Of a stretch of DNA of 64,000 nucleotides, positions 43,063 through 52,395 are shown one piece after another. The DNA is taken from positions 2,449,001 to 2,513,000 of the forward strand of contig NC_014759.1 in the NCBI RefSeq assembly GCF_000183425.1, given 5' to 3'. The position numbers and the translations under genes are program-made. The notes under the pieces were generated by a model. The model had not been told where the DNA came from and did not search any database. It saw only the letters and a list, made by a program, of their open reading frames with translations. Source of the stretch: Marivirga tractuosa DSM 4126. GTDB taxonomy: Bacteria > Bacteroidota > Bacteroidia > Cytophagales > Cyclobacteriaceae. Each line of letters starts with the position of its first letter. Positions within the stretch are counted from its first letter, which is position 1.

Positions 43063-46000
43063 GGTTGTGTCTTTTTAAATTTTCTTTCTTCCCTCATAGC
43101 GTATAAAACCGGCACGATGAAGAAGGTGACAGCTGCGAAGAACATACCTCCGAATGCTGGAATAGCCATTGGGATCATGATGTCTGCTCCGCGACCCGTT
43201 GAGGTAAGTATAGGCAGCAAGGCAATGATGGTGGTGGCGGAGGTCATCACGGCAGGTTTTATTCTTCGTTGACCAGCTTCCACTGTTGCCGCTCTTATTC
43301 CTTTCAGACTGTCTGTTTTATTACGATTAAAACTTTGATCTAAATAAGTAGCCATTAATACCCCATCATCAGTGGCTATACCAAACAAGGCAATAAACCC
43401 GACCCAAACAGCCACGCTCAAATTGATAGTATGTATTTGGAACAAGTCTCGGAAATTCGTACCGAAAAGGGAGAAGTCCGCAAACCAGGTCTGGCCATAC
43501 AACCATAGCATGATAAAGCCTCCACTAAATGCCATGGCAATACCAGTAAACACCATTAATGAAGTCGCTACAGACTTGAATTGGAAGTAAAGGATGAGGA
43601 AGACGATACCCAATACCAACGGAACAATGATTGAAAGCCTCTTTTCAGCCCTTACCTGATTTTCATAGCTTCCTGAGAACTTGTAGCTGACCCCGGCAGG
43701 AACGACTAAATCACCTGTATCTATTCTTTCCTGAATAGCTGCCTGGGCATCATTCACCACTCCAACTTCCGAGTATCCGTCCCTTTTGTCAAATAGTACA
43801 TAACCCACCAAAAAGGTTTCCTCACTTTTGATCGCCTGTGGTCCCCTCACATACTCAAAGTCCACCACCTGGCTGATCGGTATTTGTGCTCCTGTAGGTG
43901 TAGGCAAAAGGATCTTACCCAATGCTTCAGGATCGTCCCTGAGTTCGCGTGGATAACGTACCCTCACTGGAAAACGCTCCCTTCCTTCCACAGTTGAAGT
44001 AATTTTCATTCCTCCAATGGCTGTTTCAATGGTCTGCTGTACATCTTCCACATTAAGCCCATAGCGTGAAATCTCATCCCTGTTGATGTTAAGATGAAGA
44101 TAGGGCTTACCTACAATTCTGTCGGCAAACACGGCTTCCGCTTTTACCGAAGGAACATTTTTAAGCACTTCCTCCAGTTGCAGCCCAAAGTCTTCTATCG
44201 TTTTCAGATCCGGACCATATACTTTGATACCCATGGGGGCTCGCATACCTGTTTGTAGCATCACCAAGCGGGTTTCAATAGGCTGCAGCTTAGGTGCTGA
44301 AGTTACTCCCGGTATTTTGGTGACCTTAACAATTTCATTCCAGATATCATCTGGAGATTCAATTTGCGGCCGCCAGTTGCGGAAATAATTCCCGTTATCA
44401 TCAGGGATGAGTTCCTCCAAAACAACACCTCGGTTAATGGCTTCTTCATTAGAAAGGCTATCACCGCTATTGAGTATGAAGCGATCTTCCTTATCAACTT
44501 TGAACCTTATTCGGTGCCCTTTTTCACTGAGCATGTACTCCGGTTTATAGTTGATGACATTTTCGTACATGGAAATAGGTGCCGGATCAAGGGCAGATTC
44601 TACCCGTCCTAATTTGCCTACCGTTAATTCTACTTCCGGGATGTTGGTCAGGAGCATATCCAACTGACCAACTACTTTACGGTTGAACTCAATACCGGAA
44701 TGTGGCATGGAGGTGGGCATGAGCAAGAAACTTCCTTCGTCCAGAGAAGGCATAAATTCTTTTCCTACACCCGGGAAAGTATGGGTCAAGCCTGACCAAA
44801 CTGTAGTTGTCCGGACATCCCAGCCGAGATTGTCCAATGCTTTAGGAATAAACCCGAAAATGGTATTAAAACCCAACCAAACATTAGCGCCAAGCAAAAT
44901 CAAGAAAGTAGGTATCAATAAAAAAGTTATTTTATTATCCAGGCACCATTTTAATATAGATTTGTAGTAATATTCTAAAAGCGTGAACGACCCCAGGATA
45001 AATCCTACCAATAAGGTCACAAAAACAAAGTTGAGTAACAGAGACTTTGAGGCTCCTAGCGGTAGCCAGTATTTAGCTAAAAGCCAGGTTACGCCAATTA
45101 GTACAATGATCAGCTCGGCATAATTGAAGAGAAATAATACAGGCCTGGAAAAGCGTTCCTTTTTAGCGTCAAAGATATTCTTTACAATTGCGATTGCACC
45201 AAACAGTACCAGCAGTACACCACCCCATATCTGAGCGGTAAAGAGCCCTATAATTCCAAATAATACTAATGCATAACCACCATATTTCTTAAGAAACCTA
45301 TTATTGATTTTGAACCCAAAGAACCAATGTGCCAAGGTAGGCATGATCAATAGACTCACCAACAGCGCAGCTACCAAAGCGAAGGTCTTTGTGAATGCCA
45401 AAGGCCCAAATAACTTTCCTTCGGCAGCTTGCATGGTAAAGACCGGAATGAAGCTGACAATTGTGGTAGAAACAGCGGTGAGAATAGCGGTACCCACTTC
45501 TGAAGCTCCATTATAAATGGTATCTATCAGTTTTTGACCGGGAGGAGCTTCATCTATATGTTTAATAATGTTTTCAGAAAGTATAACTCCCAAATCCACC
45601 ATCGTACCAATGGCAATGGCAATACCTGAAAGTGCAACTATGTTGGCATCAACACCAAAATAGCGCATGGCTATAAATACCATCAATACCGCAATCGGCA
45701 GGATACTTGAAATGAGAAATGAAGCCCTGAGATTATACACCATCACGATCACTACCAAAATGGTAATGAGCACTTGAAGCGAAATGGCTTCTTCCAGGGT
45801 TCCCAATGTTTCATAAATAAGCTCGGAGCGGTCATAAAACGGAACGATAGTCAACTGGCTTTCCCTTCCATCTGCCAACGTTTTTTTAGGCAGTCCCGGG
45901 GCTATTTCTTTGATCTTATCCTTGACGTTGTTAATGACCTGCAAGGGATTGGCACCATAGCGGGCCACCACTACGCCACCTACCACTTCAGCACCATCTT

Positions 46001-46898
46001 TATCCAGCAGGCCTCTACGGGTGGATGGCCCCAGGGTAACTACACCTATGTCTTTAATACGGATGGGAACATTTTCCTGAACGGCAACTACGGCCTTTTC
46101 AATGTCTTCTACTTTTTTGATGTAACCCAAACCACGCACCAGGTATTCTGCCTTGTTTATTTCAATGGTTTTAGCCCCCACGTCTTTGTTTGATTTCTGT
46201 ACCGCCTGCATTACTCTATGCAATGGGATATCATAGGCTTTTAGAGCATCAGGGTTAACATCAATCTGATATTCCTGTACAAAGCCACCAATAGAAGCCA
46301 CTTCCGAAACGCCTTCTGTTGCGTTTAATCCATATTTGACGTAGAAGTCTTGTACGGTACGGATTTCGTGGAGATCCCATCCTCCGGTAGGGTTTCCATC
46401 CTTATCTCTGCCCTCAATGGTATACCAATACACCTGGCCCAGTGCAGTGGCATCAGGCCCGAGTGCAGGCTGGACCCCTTCCGGTAATAAGCCGGAAGGC
46501 AAGGAACTTAGTTTCTCAAGGATACGGGAACGTGACCAGTAAAACTCTACATCTTCACTGAAAATAATGAAGATACTGGAAAAGCCAAATATAGAAGAAC
46601 TCCGTATAGATTTTACGCCCGGAATACCTAATAAATAGGTAGTCAGCGGATAGGAAATTTGGTCTTCTATGTCTTGTGGTGATCGGCCCTGCCACTGGGT
46701 AAAGACAATCTGTTGGTTTTCTCCTATATCCGGAATAGCATCTACCGGAACGGGATCAGAAGGTAATGCGCCTATCTGCCAACCGAAAGGGGCGGTCACA
46801 ATGCCCCAGGCAATGAAGCCAATTAAGATGAGAACGGTAACTAATTTATTCTCAAGAAAGTATTTAATAATTTTATTTAGCATATTCTTAATATTCAA
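43059..46898 (-). CDS. cusA: CusA-type heavy-metal RND efflux pump
   Basis: A 1279-residue HME-RND pump. Characteristic pieces are DAIPDIGENQQIVFTQWQGR, the helix 4 region GIAIAIGTMVDLGVIL and the helix 10-11 region with the GIATDDGVLMATYLDQ charged relay, plus GLARs of the TSATTIIALLPIL type. It is about 230 residues longer than E. coli CusA; much of the excess is an insertion after helix 6 (about 535-660) with three to four extra helices, plus a periplasmic insert near 790-850. Proton-driven export of Cu(I)/Ag(I), or of other divalent ions. ATG at 46883 is an alternative start. Confidence 0.93.
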   Translation of the reverse strand: MNIKNMLNKIIKYFLENKLVTVLILIGFIAWGIVTAPFGWQIGALPSDPVPVDAIPDIGENQQIVFTQWQGRSPQDIEDQISYPLTTYLLGIPGVKSIRSSSIFGFSSIFIIFSEDVEFYWSRSRILEKLSSLPSGLLPEGVQPALGPDATALGQVYWYTIEGRDKDGNPTGGWDLHEIRTVQDFYVKYGLNATEGVSEVASIGGFVQEYQIDVNPDALKAYDIPLHRVMQAVQKSNKDVGAKTIEINKAEYLVRGLGYIKKVEDIEKAVVAVQENVPIRIKDIGVVTLGPSTRRGLLDKDGAEVVGGVVVARYGANPLQVINNVKDKIKEIAPGLPKKTLADGRESQLTIVPFYDRSELIYETLGTLEEAISLQVLITILVVIVMVYNLRASFLISSILPIAVLMVFIAMRYFGVDANIVALSGIAIAIGTMVDLGVILSENIIKHIDEAPPGQKLIDTIYNGASEVGTAILTAVSTTIVSFIPVFTMQAAEGKLFGPLAFTKTFALVAALLVSLLIMPTLAHWFFGFKINNRFLKKYGGYALVLFGIIGLFTAQIWGGVLLVLFGAIAIVKNIFDAKKERFSRPVLFLFNYAELIIVLIGVTWLLAKYWLPLGASKSLLLNFVFVTLLVGFILGSFTLLEYYYKSILKWCLDNKITFLLIPTFLILLGANVWLGFNTIFGFIPKALDNLGWDVRTTTVWSGLTHTFPGVGKEFMPSLDEGSFLLMPTSMPHSGIEFNRKVVGQLDMLLTNIPEVELTVGKLGRVESALDPAPISMYENVINYKPEYMLSEKGHRIRFKVDKEDRFILNSGDSLSNEEAINRGVVLEELIPDDNGNYFRNWRPQIESPDDIWNEIVKVTKIPGVTSAPKLQPIETRLVMLQTGMRAPMGIKVYGPDLKTIEDFGLQLEEVLKNVPSVKAEAVFADRIVGKPYLHLNINRDEISRYGLNVEDVQQTIETAIGGMKITSTVEGRERFPVRVRYPRELRDDPEALGKILLPTPTGAQIPISQVVDFEYVRGPQAIKSEETFLVGYVLFDKRDGYSEVGVVNDAQAAIQERIDTGDLVVPAGVSYKFSGSYENQVRAEKRLSIIVPLVLGIVFLILYFQFKSVATSLMVFTGIAMAFSGGFIMLWLYGQTWFADFSLFGTNFRDLFQIHTINLSVAVWVGFIALFGIATDDGVLMATYLDQSFNRNKTDSLKGIRAATVEAGQRRIKPAVMTSATTIIALLPILTSTGRGADIMIPMAIPAFGGMFFAAVTFFIVPVLYAMREERKFKKTQP

Positions 46899-46995
46899 AT
46901 TTGAACGGATTTACAAGGCATATTAATCAGGCATATCAATAATGCCTAAGGGCTTAACGAACTAAGCCTTGACTGCAATCAAGTGAATGGAATGC

Positions 46996-47415
46996 TTAAA
47001 TAAGGAACGACTGAACGAGCACAGGTATATCACGTTCAATCAGCGGGGGAGCATAATTTGTAAACTCTGCTTTATGCTTCGTAGAAAGAAATGACCTGCC
47101 TGTAAAAGTAACGACAAAAGTAGAGATGAATTCTAAGTTCAAAGAACTACCAAATACTTGATGCTGAAATTCATCTGCCATCTCAAGAGATTGATACTCA
47201 TTTTCACAGCAAGGTTTTTTCTTGATTTGCTTTTCTTCGGAAGAACCGTTTTCACAAATCTTATCCATATCGGACATTCCACAATTTAATTCGGCATGAC
47301 CGAGAACAAATTGCGATTCCACGGCCGATCCTCCACAATAGTGAGTAGCTACTGCCAGACCGGAATTACCGATAAGCAAGATAAATAGTAGCGTTATGGA
47401 GATTGTTTTTTTCAA
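46996..47415 (-). CDS. HYC_CC_PP family secreted protein
   Basis: A 139-residue protein with signal peptide (ending AVA). The three signature patterns are present: THYCGG (about 25-30), KKPCCENEY and NYAPPLIERDIPVLVQSFLI at the end. Such proteins stand before CusA-type operons in Bacteroidota. The cysteines may bind metal. It heads the cus operon; promoter site F lies upstream. A related protein is at 24653-25120. Confidence 0.85.
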   Translation of the reverse strand: MKKTISITLLFILLIGNSGLAVATHYCGGSAVESQFVLGHAELNCGMSDMDKICENGSSEEKQIKKKPCCENEYQSLEMADEFQHQVFGSSLNLEFISTFVVTFTGRSFLSTKHKAEFTNYAPPLIERDIPVLVQSFLI

Positions 47416-47452
47416 AAAGTTGATTTTCGTCCTGTTAATAGTTTCTGAAACG

Positions 47453-47520
47453 TAAAATTAAGAATAAATGATTCCAGATTCTGTTTAATATCATGTTTTA
47501 AATGTATGAAATTTCGCTCC
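47453..47520 (-). promoter_or_regulatory. site F: shared operator plus -7 element upstream of the cus operon
   Basis: ATCA begins at 47490 and TGTAT at 47503 (offset 13). Leftward, TAATTTTA (47460-47453) is the -7 element at 29 bp, and the HYC_CC_PP gene starts at 47415. Same geometry as sites A-D. Confidence 0.6.
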
Positions 47521-47607
47521 GACATACCTTCCTCTCAAAGGTAATACCGCTATTTAAGCAATTCATTCAACTGACACTTTTACTATAATTTTTGCAATTA
47601 ACCACCT

Positions 47608-47796
47608 TTAATCGGTCTTTCCGTTACCTGATGACTTGCGTGAATTATTCTCAAACCTTTCATTATACCATTGATCTAGTAGATCGGCTTTCTCATCAGA
47701 AAGAGATTTCAAGGCTTTTTCATACTCCTTCGTTAAAAGTGTTTTATCAAAACTCACTTTTTTAAGAATATCTTTACAGTATTCAAGCTTGTCCAT
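47608..47796 (-). CDS. small conserved protein, 62 aa
   Basis: A 62-residue soluble, charged and helical protein (MDKLEYCKDILKKVSFDK..., LSDEKADLLDQWYNERF). Similar short proteins are widespread in Bacteroidota, but I know no function. It lies 58 bp after the porin gene and may be its cotranscribed partner or independent. Confidence 0.6.
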   Translation of the reverse strand: MDKLEYCKDILKKVSFDKTLLTKEYEKALKSLSDEKADLLDQWYNERFENNSRKSSGNGKTD

Positions 47797-47854
47797 TTTG
47801 TAAATCAGTATTCAGAAAAGTGCCGGAAATAGTATCCGGCACATCTTCCCCTGT

Positions 47855-49126
47855 TTAAAAGCTAATTACTGCCTCAATGTTGATACCATCAAATTCGCCC
47901 CCATTATATTTGGTGCCTGTCCAGCCTTCACCTTCATACTTTTGATTTACATATTCCAGTTTGGCCATTACGTTTTTGGTCATATACCAGCCACCTCCTA
48001 TATTCAGCCGATTTATTTCTTGCGTTAAAGCACTTTCTACCATTTCTCCGGAAACAGTGTTGTATCGTCCTCCCAGATAAAACTGTTCCGTACTTCCAAA
48101 ACGATAAAGAAGTTCTCCTGCTAACTGTGTAAAAGCTCCTCCGCCTTGATCGTCACTGTTTGAGGCTACCTCGTATATGCCAAAAAATTCCAAACCTTTA
48201 TATTTGATAAACGGGTTGATCTGAATAGCAGTTAATTCTCTGAATCTTGGGTTAAATCGTCCTTCAAAAGGCCCTCCATCACCATCTAAGGTCTCCATTA
48301 CGTTATAATATCTGCTCCCTGCACGGTCTCCACCATAGATCCAGGTTCCTGTAGTGGTTCCTTTGTTAATATACCAGGAGCTTGTCAAACGCAATCTGAA
48401 ATCATCACTCAACTGGTTATCATAACCCAGTTTTCCGAAAAAGGAAGCTTTGTTGTCAGAGTTGTCATTGACTACTACATTTTGATTCAATTTACCATTT
48501 GTTATTCCAATGACTCCCAAAAAACCATTTTTCATAATAGTAAGCTCACCGAAAGCCTCGGTAGAAAAAGCATCCATGATATAATTGCCTACAAATGGGT
48601 TAAAAATGGCCCGTGCATTATCACTTCTTCTGAAGTGGGCATCTCCATAATTGAACTCGTCCAAGCCAATGGTTATACGGGCTACATCCATAAAACCTTG
48701 TAGAAAACCCGGTTTTATAAAGTCTAATTTGTCAATTTGAAGATAACCTCCTTTTACCCATGCCTCCTGGTGATTTTTGGATGATAAATAAGTTCTCAAA
48801 TGCATTCTCAATCCATCATATAGCTGGACATCAATGTTAAGATTGGCTGTAGGGAGGTTGAAATTTGTACCCAAATCTACCAGACTATCCAATGAGTTGG
48901 TTTGGTTTATACTTTGGAACTGCATGGCAAAATCACCTCCGATTCGTACTCTCACTCTATCAAACTCCACGGTGTCTTGCTTGGAAGGTTCAAATACATT
49001 AAGCCCGGCTTTATTATTAGGCCGGAAATGCTGTAGGGCAGGCTGCTGCGCATATGCTACACCTGTTGTAAGAAGCACCATTGAAAGTATGGTGGTTCTA
49101 TACCAATTGTTGCTCGTTTTCATCAT
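47855..49126 (-). CDS. outer-membrane porin-like protein
   Basis: A 423-residue protein with signal peptide (ending AYAQ). The body shows alternating hydrophobic/aromatic beta strands (LNIDVQLYDGLRMHLRTYLSS, GGWYMTKNVMAKLEYVNQKY) and the final residues VISF, as in outer-membrane barrels. It resembles phosphate-selective porin O/P-like proteins, but I cannot fix a substrate. It is downstream of the frameshifted secreted-protein gene. Confidence 0.75.
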   Translation of the reverse strand: MMKTSNNWYRTTILSMVLLTTGVAYAQQPALQHFRPNNKAGLNVFEPSKQDTVEFDRVRVRIGGDFAMQFQSINQTNSLDSLVDLGTNFNLPTANLNIDVQLYDGLRMHLRTYLSSKNHQEAWVKGGYLQIDKLDFIKPGFLQGFMDVARITIGLDEFNYGDAHFRRSDNARAIFNPFVGNYIMDAFSTEAFGELTIMKNGFLGVIGITNGKLNQNVVVNDNSDNKASFFGKLGYDNQLSDDFRLRLTSSWYINKGTTTGTWIYGGDRAGSRYYNVMETLDGDGGPFEGRFNPRFRELTAIQINPFIKYKGLEFFGIYEVASNSDDQGGGAFTQLAGELLYRFGSTEQFYLGGRYNTVSGEMVESALTQEINRLNIGGGWYMTKNVMAKLEYVNQKYEGEGWTGTKYNGGEFDGINIEAVISF

Positions 49127-49136
49127 TATCTGAATT

Positions 49137-49465
49137 TTAATTTATTAACTTAAATGTTATTTTAAAGGAAATTTCTAGTTCATCATCGGCTTTGATTGTT
49201 CCAAATACAGCTTTTGGAGAATCAATTTTATATTGCGTGAAAGTAATGGGAAATCCCTTACTAACGGAATCGCCCATTCCGAAACCTTGTACTTAATTTG
49301 AAGTGGTATCATGCAGGTGCTGGTTACTGCAAGAGTGATTTCACCTTCTCCCTTAAATCCCTGATTTGGGGCAAGTACAAGGGTTTGTTGTGCTATTGAC
49401 TGCCTGCCCGACATCAACCAAACAACCAGGACAAGAATCCAAATGTATTTTCTAGTGCGTCTCAT
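49137..49465 (-). pseudogene. secreted beta-rich protein gene with a 1-nt frameshift
   Basis: From ATG 49465 there is a signal peptide (ending IAQ) and TLVLAPNQGFKGEGEITLAV, TSTCMIPLQIK. Near 49290-49294 the reading shifts: the other frame carries VQGFGMGDSVSKGFPITF, IDSPKAVFGTIKADDELEIS and ends FKLIN at TAA 49137. One inserted G restores a single protein of about 109 residues. The family is unknown; a loose YceI resemblance exists. Partial boxes like site A-F lie upstream. Confidence 0.6.
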
Positions 49466-49840
49466 TAGTTATTTTAGTTTCGTAATCATATCCTATAGGT
49501 ATATATGAGAAAAAATGCATGATTATTATCTTTTTAGAAATCCCCTTCAAATGTATTTAGATATGCTTGAGTAAGCTGTATAGTATTGTGTCTATTATGT
49601 ATGAATTCTTGTTTTGACAGGGCTGAATGAAAAATATTGATTTGCCCTGCCTGCTAAGGTGACTCCGGACGAATGCCAATATCAGGAATGGAAGGTGTGA
49701 AAGAAGAAGGGCAGGTACAATGGTATAAATTGTATTTGCGGAATTACTGATTAGTATTTAATCTCAGAAGCTAAAAAGGAAATTGCAATTAAGAACATAT
49801 AGTTGATTTCAGATTTTACGTTTTGATTTCAACACCTTTT
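49466..49840. other. 375-bp spacer with degenerate copies of the shared box
   Basis: No gene is apparent. Two or three TGTAT boxes (49552, 49577, 49598) with ATCC/ATTG-like partners occur upstream of the frameshifted gene at 49465, but no -7 element stands at the expected distance. The site may have decayed along with the gene. Confidence 0.35.
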
Positions 49841-51184
49841 TTAAACCATAGATCCGATATCAGATGCCATAGACGGATAGGAATAGACCATGTCCCTGAT
49901 GTCCGAGACCTTAAGCTTTGCCTTAATTGTCATAGCAAAAAGGTTGATCATTTCTTCAGCATGAGGGCCAATGATGTGGGCTCCTAAAATGTACCCTTCT
50001 TTATCGGAAATGATTTTATAAGCATAAGTTGATTCATTGATCCGTTTGGCATTGTACCAACTTGATGCTGAGCTGGCTTTTACCTGATATTCTAAACCTG
50101 CCTTCTTTGCCTGTGCTTCCGTCATGCCAACTGCGGCAAGTGTGGGCAAGGTAAAGACTGAACTGGGCATTTCCGTGTAGTCAGGCTTTTTGGAGTTACC
50201 CCGTATAATATTGGTTGCCACTGCATGGCCTTCCATAACTGCAACAGGTGTGAGATTGAGACCTTTGCTATCAGCCGCATCACCTGCTGCATATACCCGT
50301 TCATTGGTTAAACTTTGTAGGTATTCATTTACGTCAATCCCTTTCTTGCCGTAGGAAATGTTTGCCTTTTCCAGGTTCATGCCATCCAACTCCGGTACTC
50401 TACCTGCTGCATTCACCACCAAATTCGTTTGAATAGTTTTTTCACCCCCTTTTGATTCTGCCTTTACGGTATAGCCACTATCCTTTTTTTCAACTGCAAC
50501 CACATCCCACTCAAGGTGAAGTTCAATCCCCAATTCCTCAGTAGCTTTGACCAAGTGCTTCACGATATCAGACTCAAAGCTTTCTAAAGGCATTTTGCCT
50601 CGGTGGAATATGGTCACTTTACTTCCGGCCCTGACAGCCAGGTGGGCAAACTCCATCGCTATATATCCGCCTCCAATAAAGGTGATGTGCTCAGGGAGTT
50701 TTCCCAGATTTAGAAAATCTGTGCTGTCAATTGGTAAATTACCCCCTGGAATATCAAGAACAACAGGTCGGGCACCTGTAGCTATCACTATTTTATCAGC
50801 TTCCAGTAGGTCGTCTCCGATGCGCACCGTGTTTTCAGATTCAAAGCTGGCTGTTCCATGATACATTTCTACACCTGACTTTTCATAGCCTTTCTCCACA
50901 TTTTTAGGCATTTTGGAAACTAACTCATTTTTGTAAGCCATCAAATCCTGCCAATTGATGGAGATATGTCCTTGAATACCGATTCCCTTCATTTTATTGG
51001 CCCGGTCTATAATTTCAGCAGCTCCGACTAATATTTTCTTAGGATCACAACCGCGTAGTGCGCACGTTCCACCATACGGTCTGGAATCTGTAACGGCAGT
51101 CTTTAGTCCTTTTTTAGCACATTTATTGGCAATGGTCATTCCTCCCATGCCTGATCCGATTACAATTACATCGTATTTTTTCAT
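49841..51184 (-). CDS. FAD-dependent disulfide oxidoreductase, MerA/lipoamide-dehydrogenase-like
   Basis: A 447-residue flavoprotein; start at MKKYDVIVIGSGMGG, where ATG overlaps the stop of the upstream gene (TGATG). The FAD motif GSGMGG (about 9-14) is followed by the redox pair in GGTCALRGCDPKK, a second dinucleotide motif GGGYIAMEFA and the second FAD motif VYAAGDAAD. Unlike true mercuric reductase it has neither an N-terminal HMA domain nor the C-terminal vicinal cysteines (it ends IGSMV). Context is mer-like, so it may reduce a metal-thiol or disulfide carrier; Hg(II) reduction is unproven. Confidence 0.85.
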   Translation of the reverse strand: MKKYDVIVIGSGMGGMTIANKCAKKGLKTAVTDSRPYGGTCALRGCDPKKILVGAAEIIDRANKMKGIGIQGHISINWQDLMAYKNELVSKMPKNVEKGYEKSGVEMYHGTASFESENTVRIGDDLLEADKIVIATGARPVVLDIPGGNLPIDSTDFLNLGKLPEHITFIGGGYIAMEFAHLAVRAGSKVTIFHRGKMPLESFESDIVKHLVKATEELGIELHLEWDVVAVEKKDSGYTVKAESKGGEKTIQTNLVVNAAGRVPELDGMNLEKANISYGKKGIDVNEYLQSLTNERVYAAGDAADSKGLNLTPVAVMEGHAVATNIIRGNSKKPDYTEMPSSVFTLPTLAAVGMTEAQAKKAGLEYQVKASSASSWYNAKRINESTYAYKIISDKEGYILGAHIIGPHAEEMINLFAMTIKAKLKVSDIRDMVYSYPSMASDIGSMV

Positions 51185-51402
51185 CAGCAGCAATTGTTTT
51201 TACCACCTTCCTGAATGGGAGGACAGGCATTTGTTCCATAGCTGCAATACACGCAGCAATCACCTTGTTTTGGCTTTAATACTTCTTGGCAGTTTTCACA
51301 TTCGTAAAAGTATTGGCATGCATCCGTAGGCATGATTTCTTCTTTTTGATGTCCACAGTTTGGACAGGTAATGGTGGATTGTAATACGATCTCTTTTTCC
51401 AT
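51184..51402 (-). CDS. GDCCVxC-motif protein
   Basis: A 72-residue protein with two CxxC pairs (TCPNCGHQKEE, YECENCQEVL) and the signature GDCCVYCSYGTNACPPIQ, ending NNCC. This family is found beside mer genes; some members elsewhere have selenocysteine, but here all positions are cysteine. Probably a cytoplasmic metal carrier passing metal from the membrane transporter to the reductase. It overlaps the reductase start by 1 bp and follows the HMA gene by 2 bp. Confidence 0.85.
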   Translation of the reverse strand: MEKEIVLQSTITCPNCGHQKEEIMPTDACQYFYECENCQEVLKPKQGDCCVYCSYGTNACPPIQEGGKNNCC

Positions 51403-51404
51403 TA

Positions 51405-51737
51405 TTAATCGATTTTAGGTTTTAGTACTTCTGCTTTATAGGTTGTTTTTTCTTCAATTGCTGCAATAAGCTGTTCAGGTTGGGTTTGTTTGGGGTCATA
51501 ATCCACTACAGCTATATCTCCGGGATATTGCACTGAGTTGTCAATCACCCCTTTTGTTTCTTTCAAAACCTTGTAGAGATGACTGGCACAACCGGCACAG
51601 GTGAGCCCGGTGACTTTGAGCTTAACTGTCTCACTTTTCTGAATAGTTTTGACTGTTTTTTGAGGATCAGCAGATTGTGCCATTCCATGTCCTGCAAGCA
51701 AGAAGATGAATGCTAGGCTGAAAATTATGGGTTTCAT
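51405..51737 (-). CDS. periplasmic HMA protein (MerP-like)
   Basis: A 110-residue protein with signal peptide (ending GMA) and one HMA domain (KLKVTGLTCAGCASHLYKVL), with the metal-binding pair in GLTCAGC. It would hand metal to the membrane transporter encoded 7 bp upstream. Hg(II) or Cu(I) both fit the motif. Confidence 0.85.
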   Translation of the reverse strand: MKPIIFSLAFIFLLAGHGMAQSADPQKTVKTIQKSETVKLKVTGLTCAGCASHLYKVLKETKGVIDNSVQYPGDIAVVDYDPKQTQPEQLIAAIEEKTTYKAEVLKPKID

Positions 51738-51744
51738 TTTTCTA

Positions 51745-52395
51745 TTAATTTAAGGTTACTTCTTTTATAATTTTCTTGCCAGTGACTTTATAGCCAGTGG
51801 CTTCCTCCACCGCAGTTGCCAATTGCTCAACAGATACTTTTGATTGATCAAACTTTACCAATGCAATACCGTTTTCGTAGGAAGAAGAAGCTTCGAGAAC
51901 GCCTTCGCTATTATTAAGTGCTGCATTCACGCTATGCTCACAACCGGTGCAGGTCATGCCTTTGATACTAAGCTCAGCATTCAGAATATCATTTTCACTT
52001 ACCACGATAACATTGGATGTATTGCTATTGTCAGAGAAAAAGATGCCGGAATAAGTCGGAAAAGCAAGCATCAATACAGCAAAGACGGTAACGATTCCAA
52101 GAAACTTCTTAGACTGCCAAAAAGTGGGCTGTTCATCGTCCTCGCAAGCGCATTCAATTTCTTCCTGTGTCCTTGGCTTTAATTTCTGGTACCAGGCAAA
52201 CCCTAACACCAAAACTGTAAGACCTATTAAATAAGGCCTGAATGGCTCCATCCATGAAAAGGACGATGCAATGCCTCCTATGCCTGCGAGTGTCGCAAAA
52301 ACAGGGGTGACACAGCATAGTGAAGAAGTGAATGCCACTAACAATCCGGCTCCAATGTTTTTTGATGAGGTATTTGATTGGTTTGAACTACTCAT
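51745..52395 (-). CDS. MerT-type transporter fused to a C-terminal HMA domain
   Basis: A 216-residue protein with three membrane helices. The first helix carries the vicinal pair in SSLCCVTPVFATLAG as in MerT, and a second charged CACEDDEQP loop lies after helix 2. Residues about 140-210 are an HMA domain with KGMTCTGCEHSV. Such MerTP fusions import Hg(II) for reduction in Bacteroidota. Start overlaps the ArsR stop (ATGA). Confidence 0.9.
   Translation of the reverse strand: MSSSNQSNTSSKNIGAGLLVAFTSSLCCVTPVFATLAGIGGIASSFSWMEPFRPYLIGLTVLVLGFAWYQKLKPRTQEEIECACEDDEQPTFWQSKKFLGIVTVFAVLMLAFPTYSGIFFSDNSNTSNVIVVSENDILNAELSIKGMTCTGCEHSVNAALNNSEGVLEASSSYENGIALVKFDQSKVSVEQLATAVEEATGYKVTGKKIIKEVTLN

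Noticed and set aside
49841..51184. Calling the flavoprotein merA outright
   Set aside because: It lacks the HMA domain and the C-terminal vicinal cysteines of mercuric reductase.
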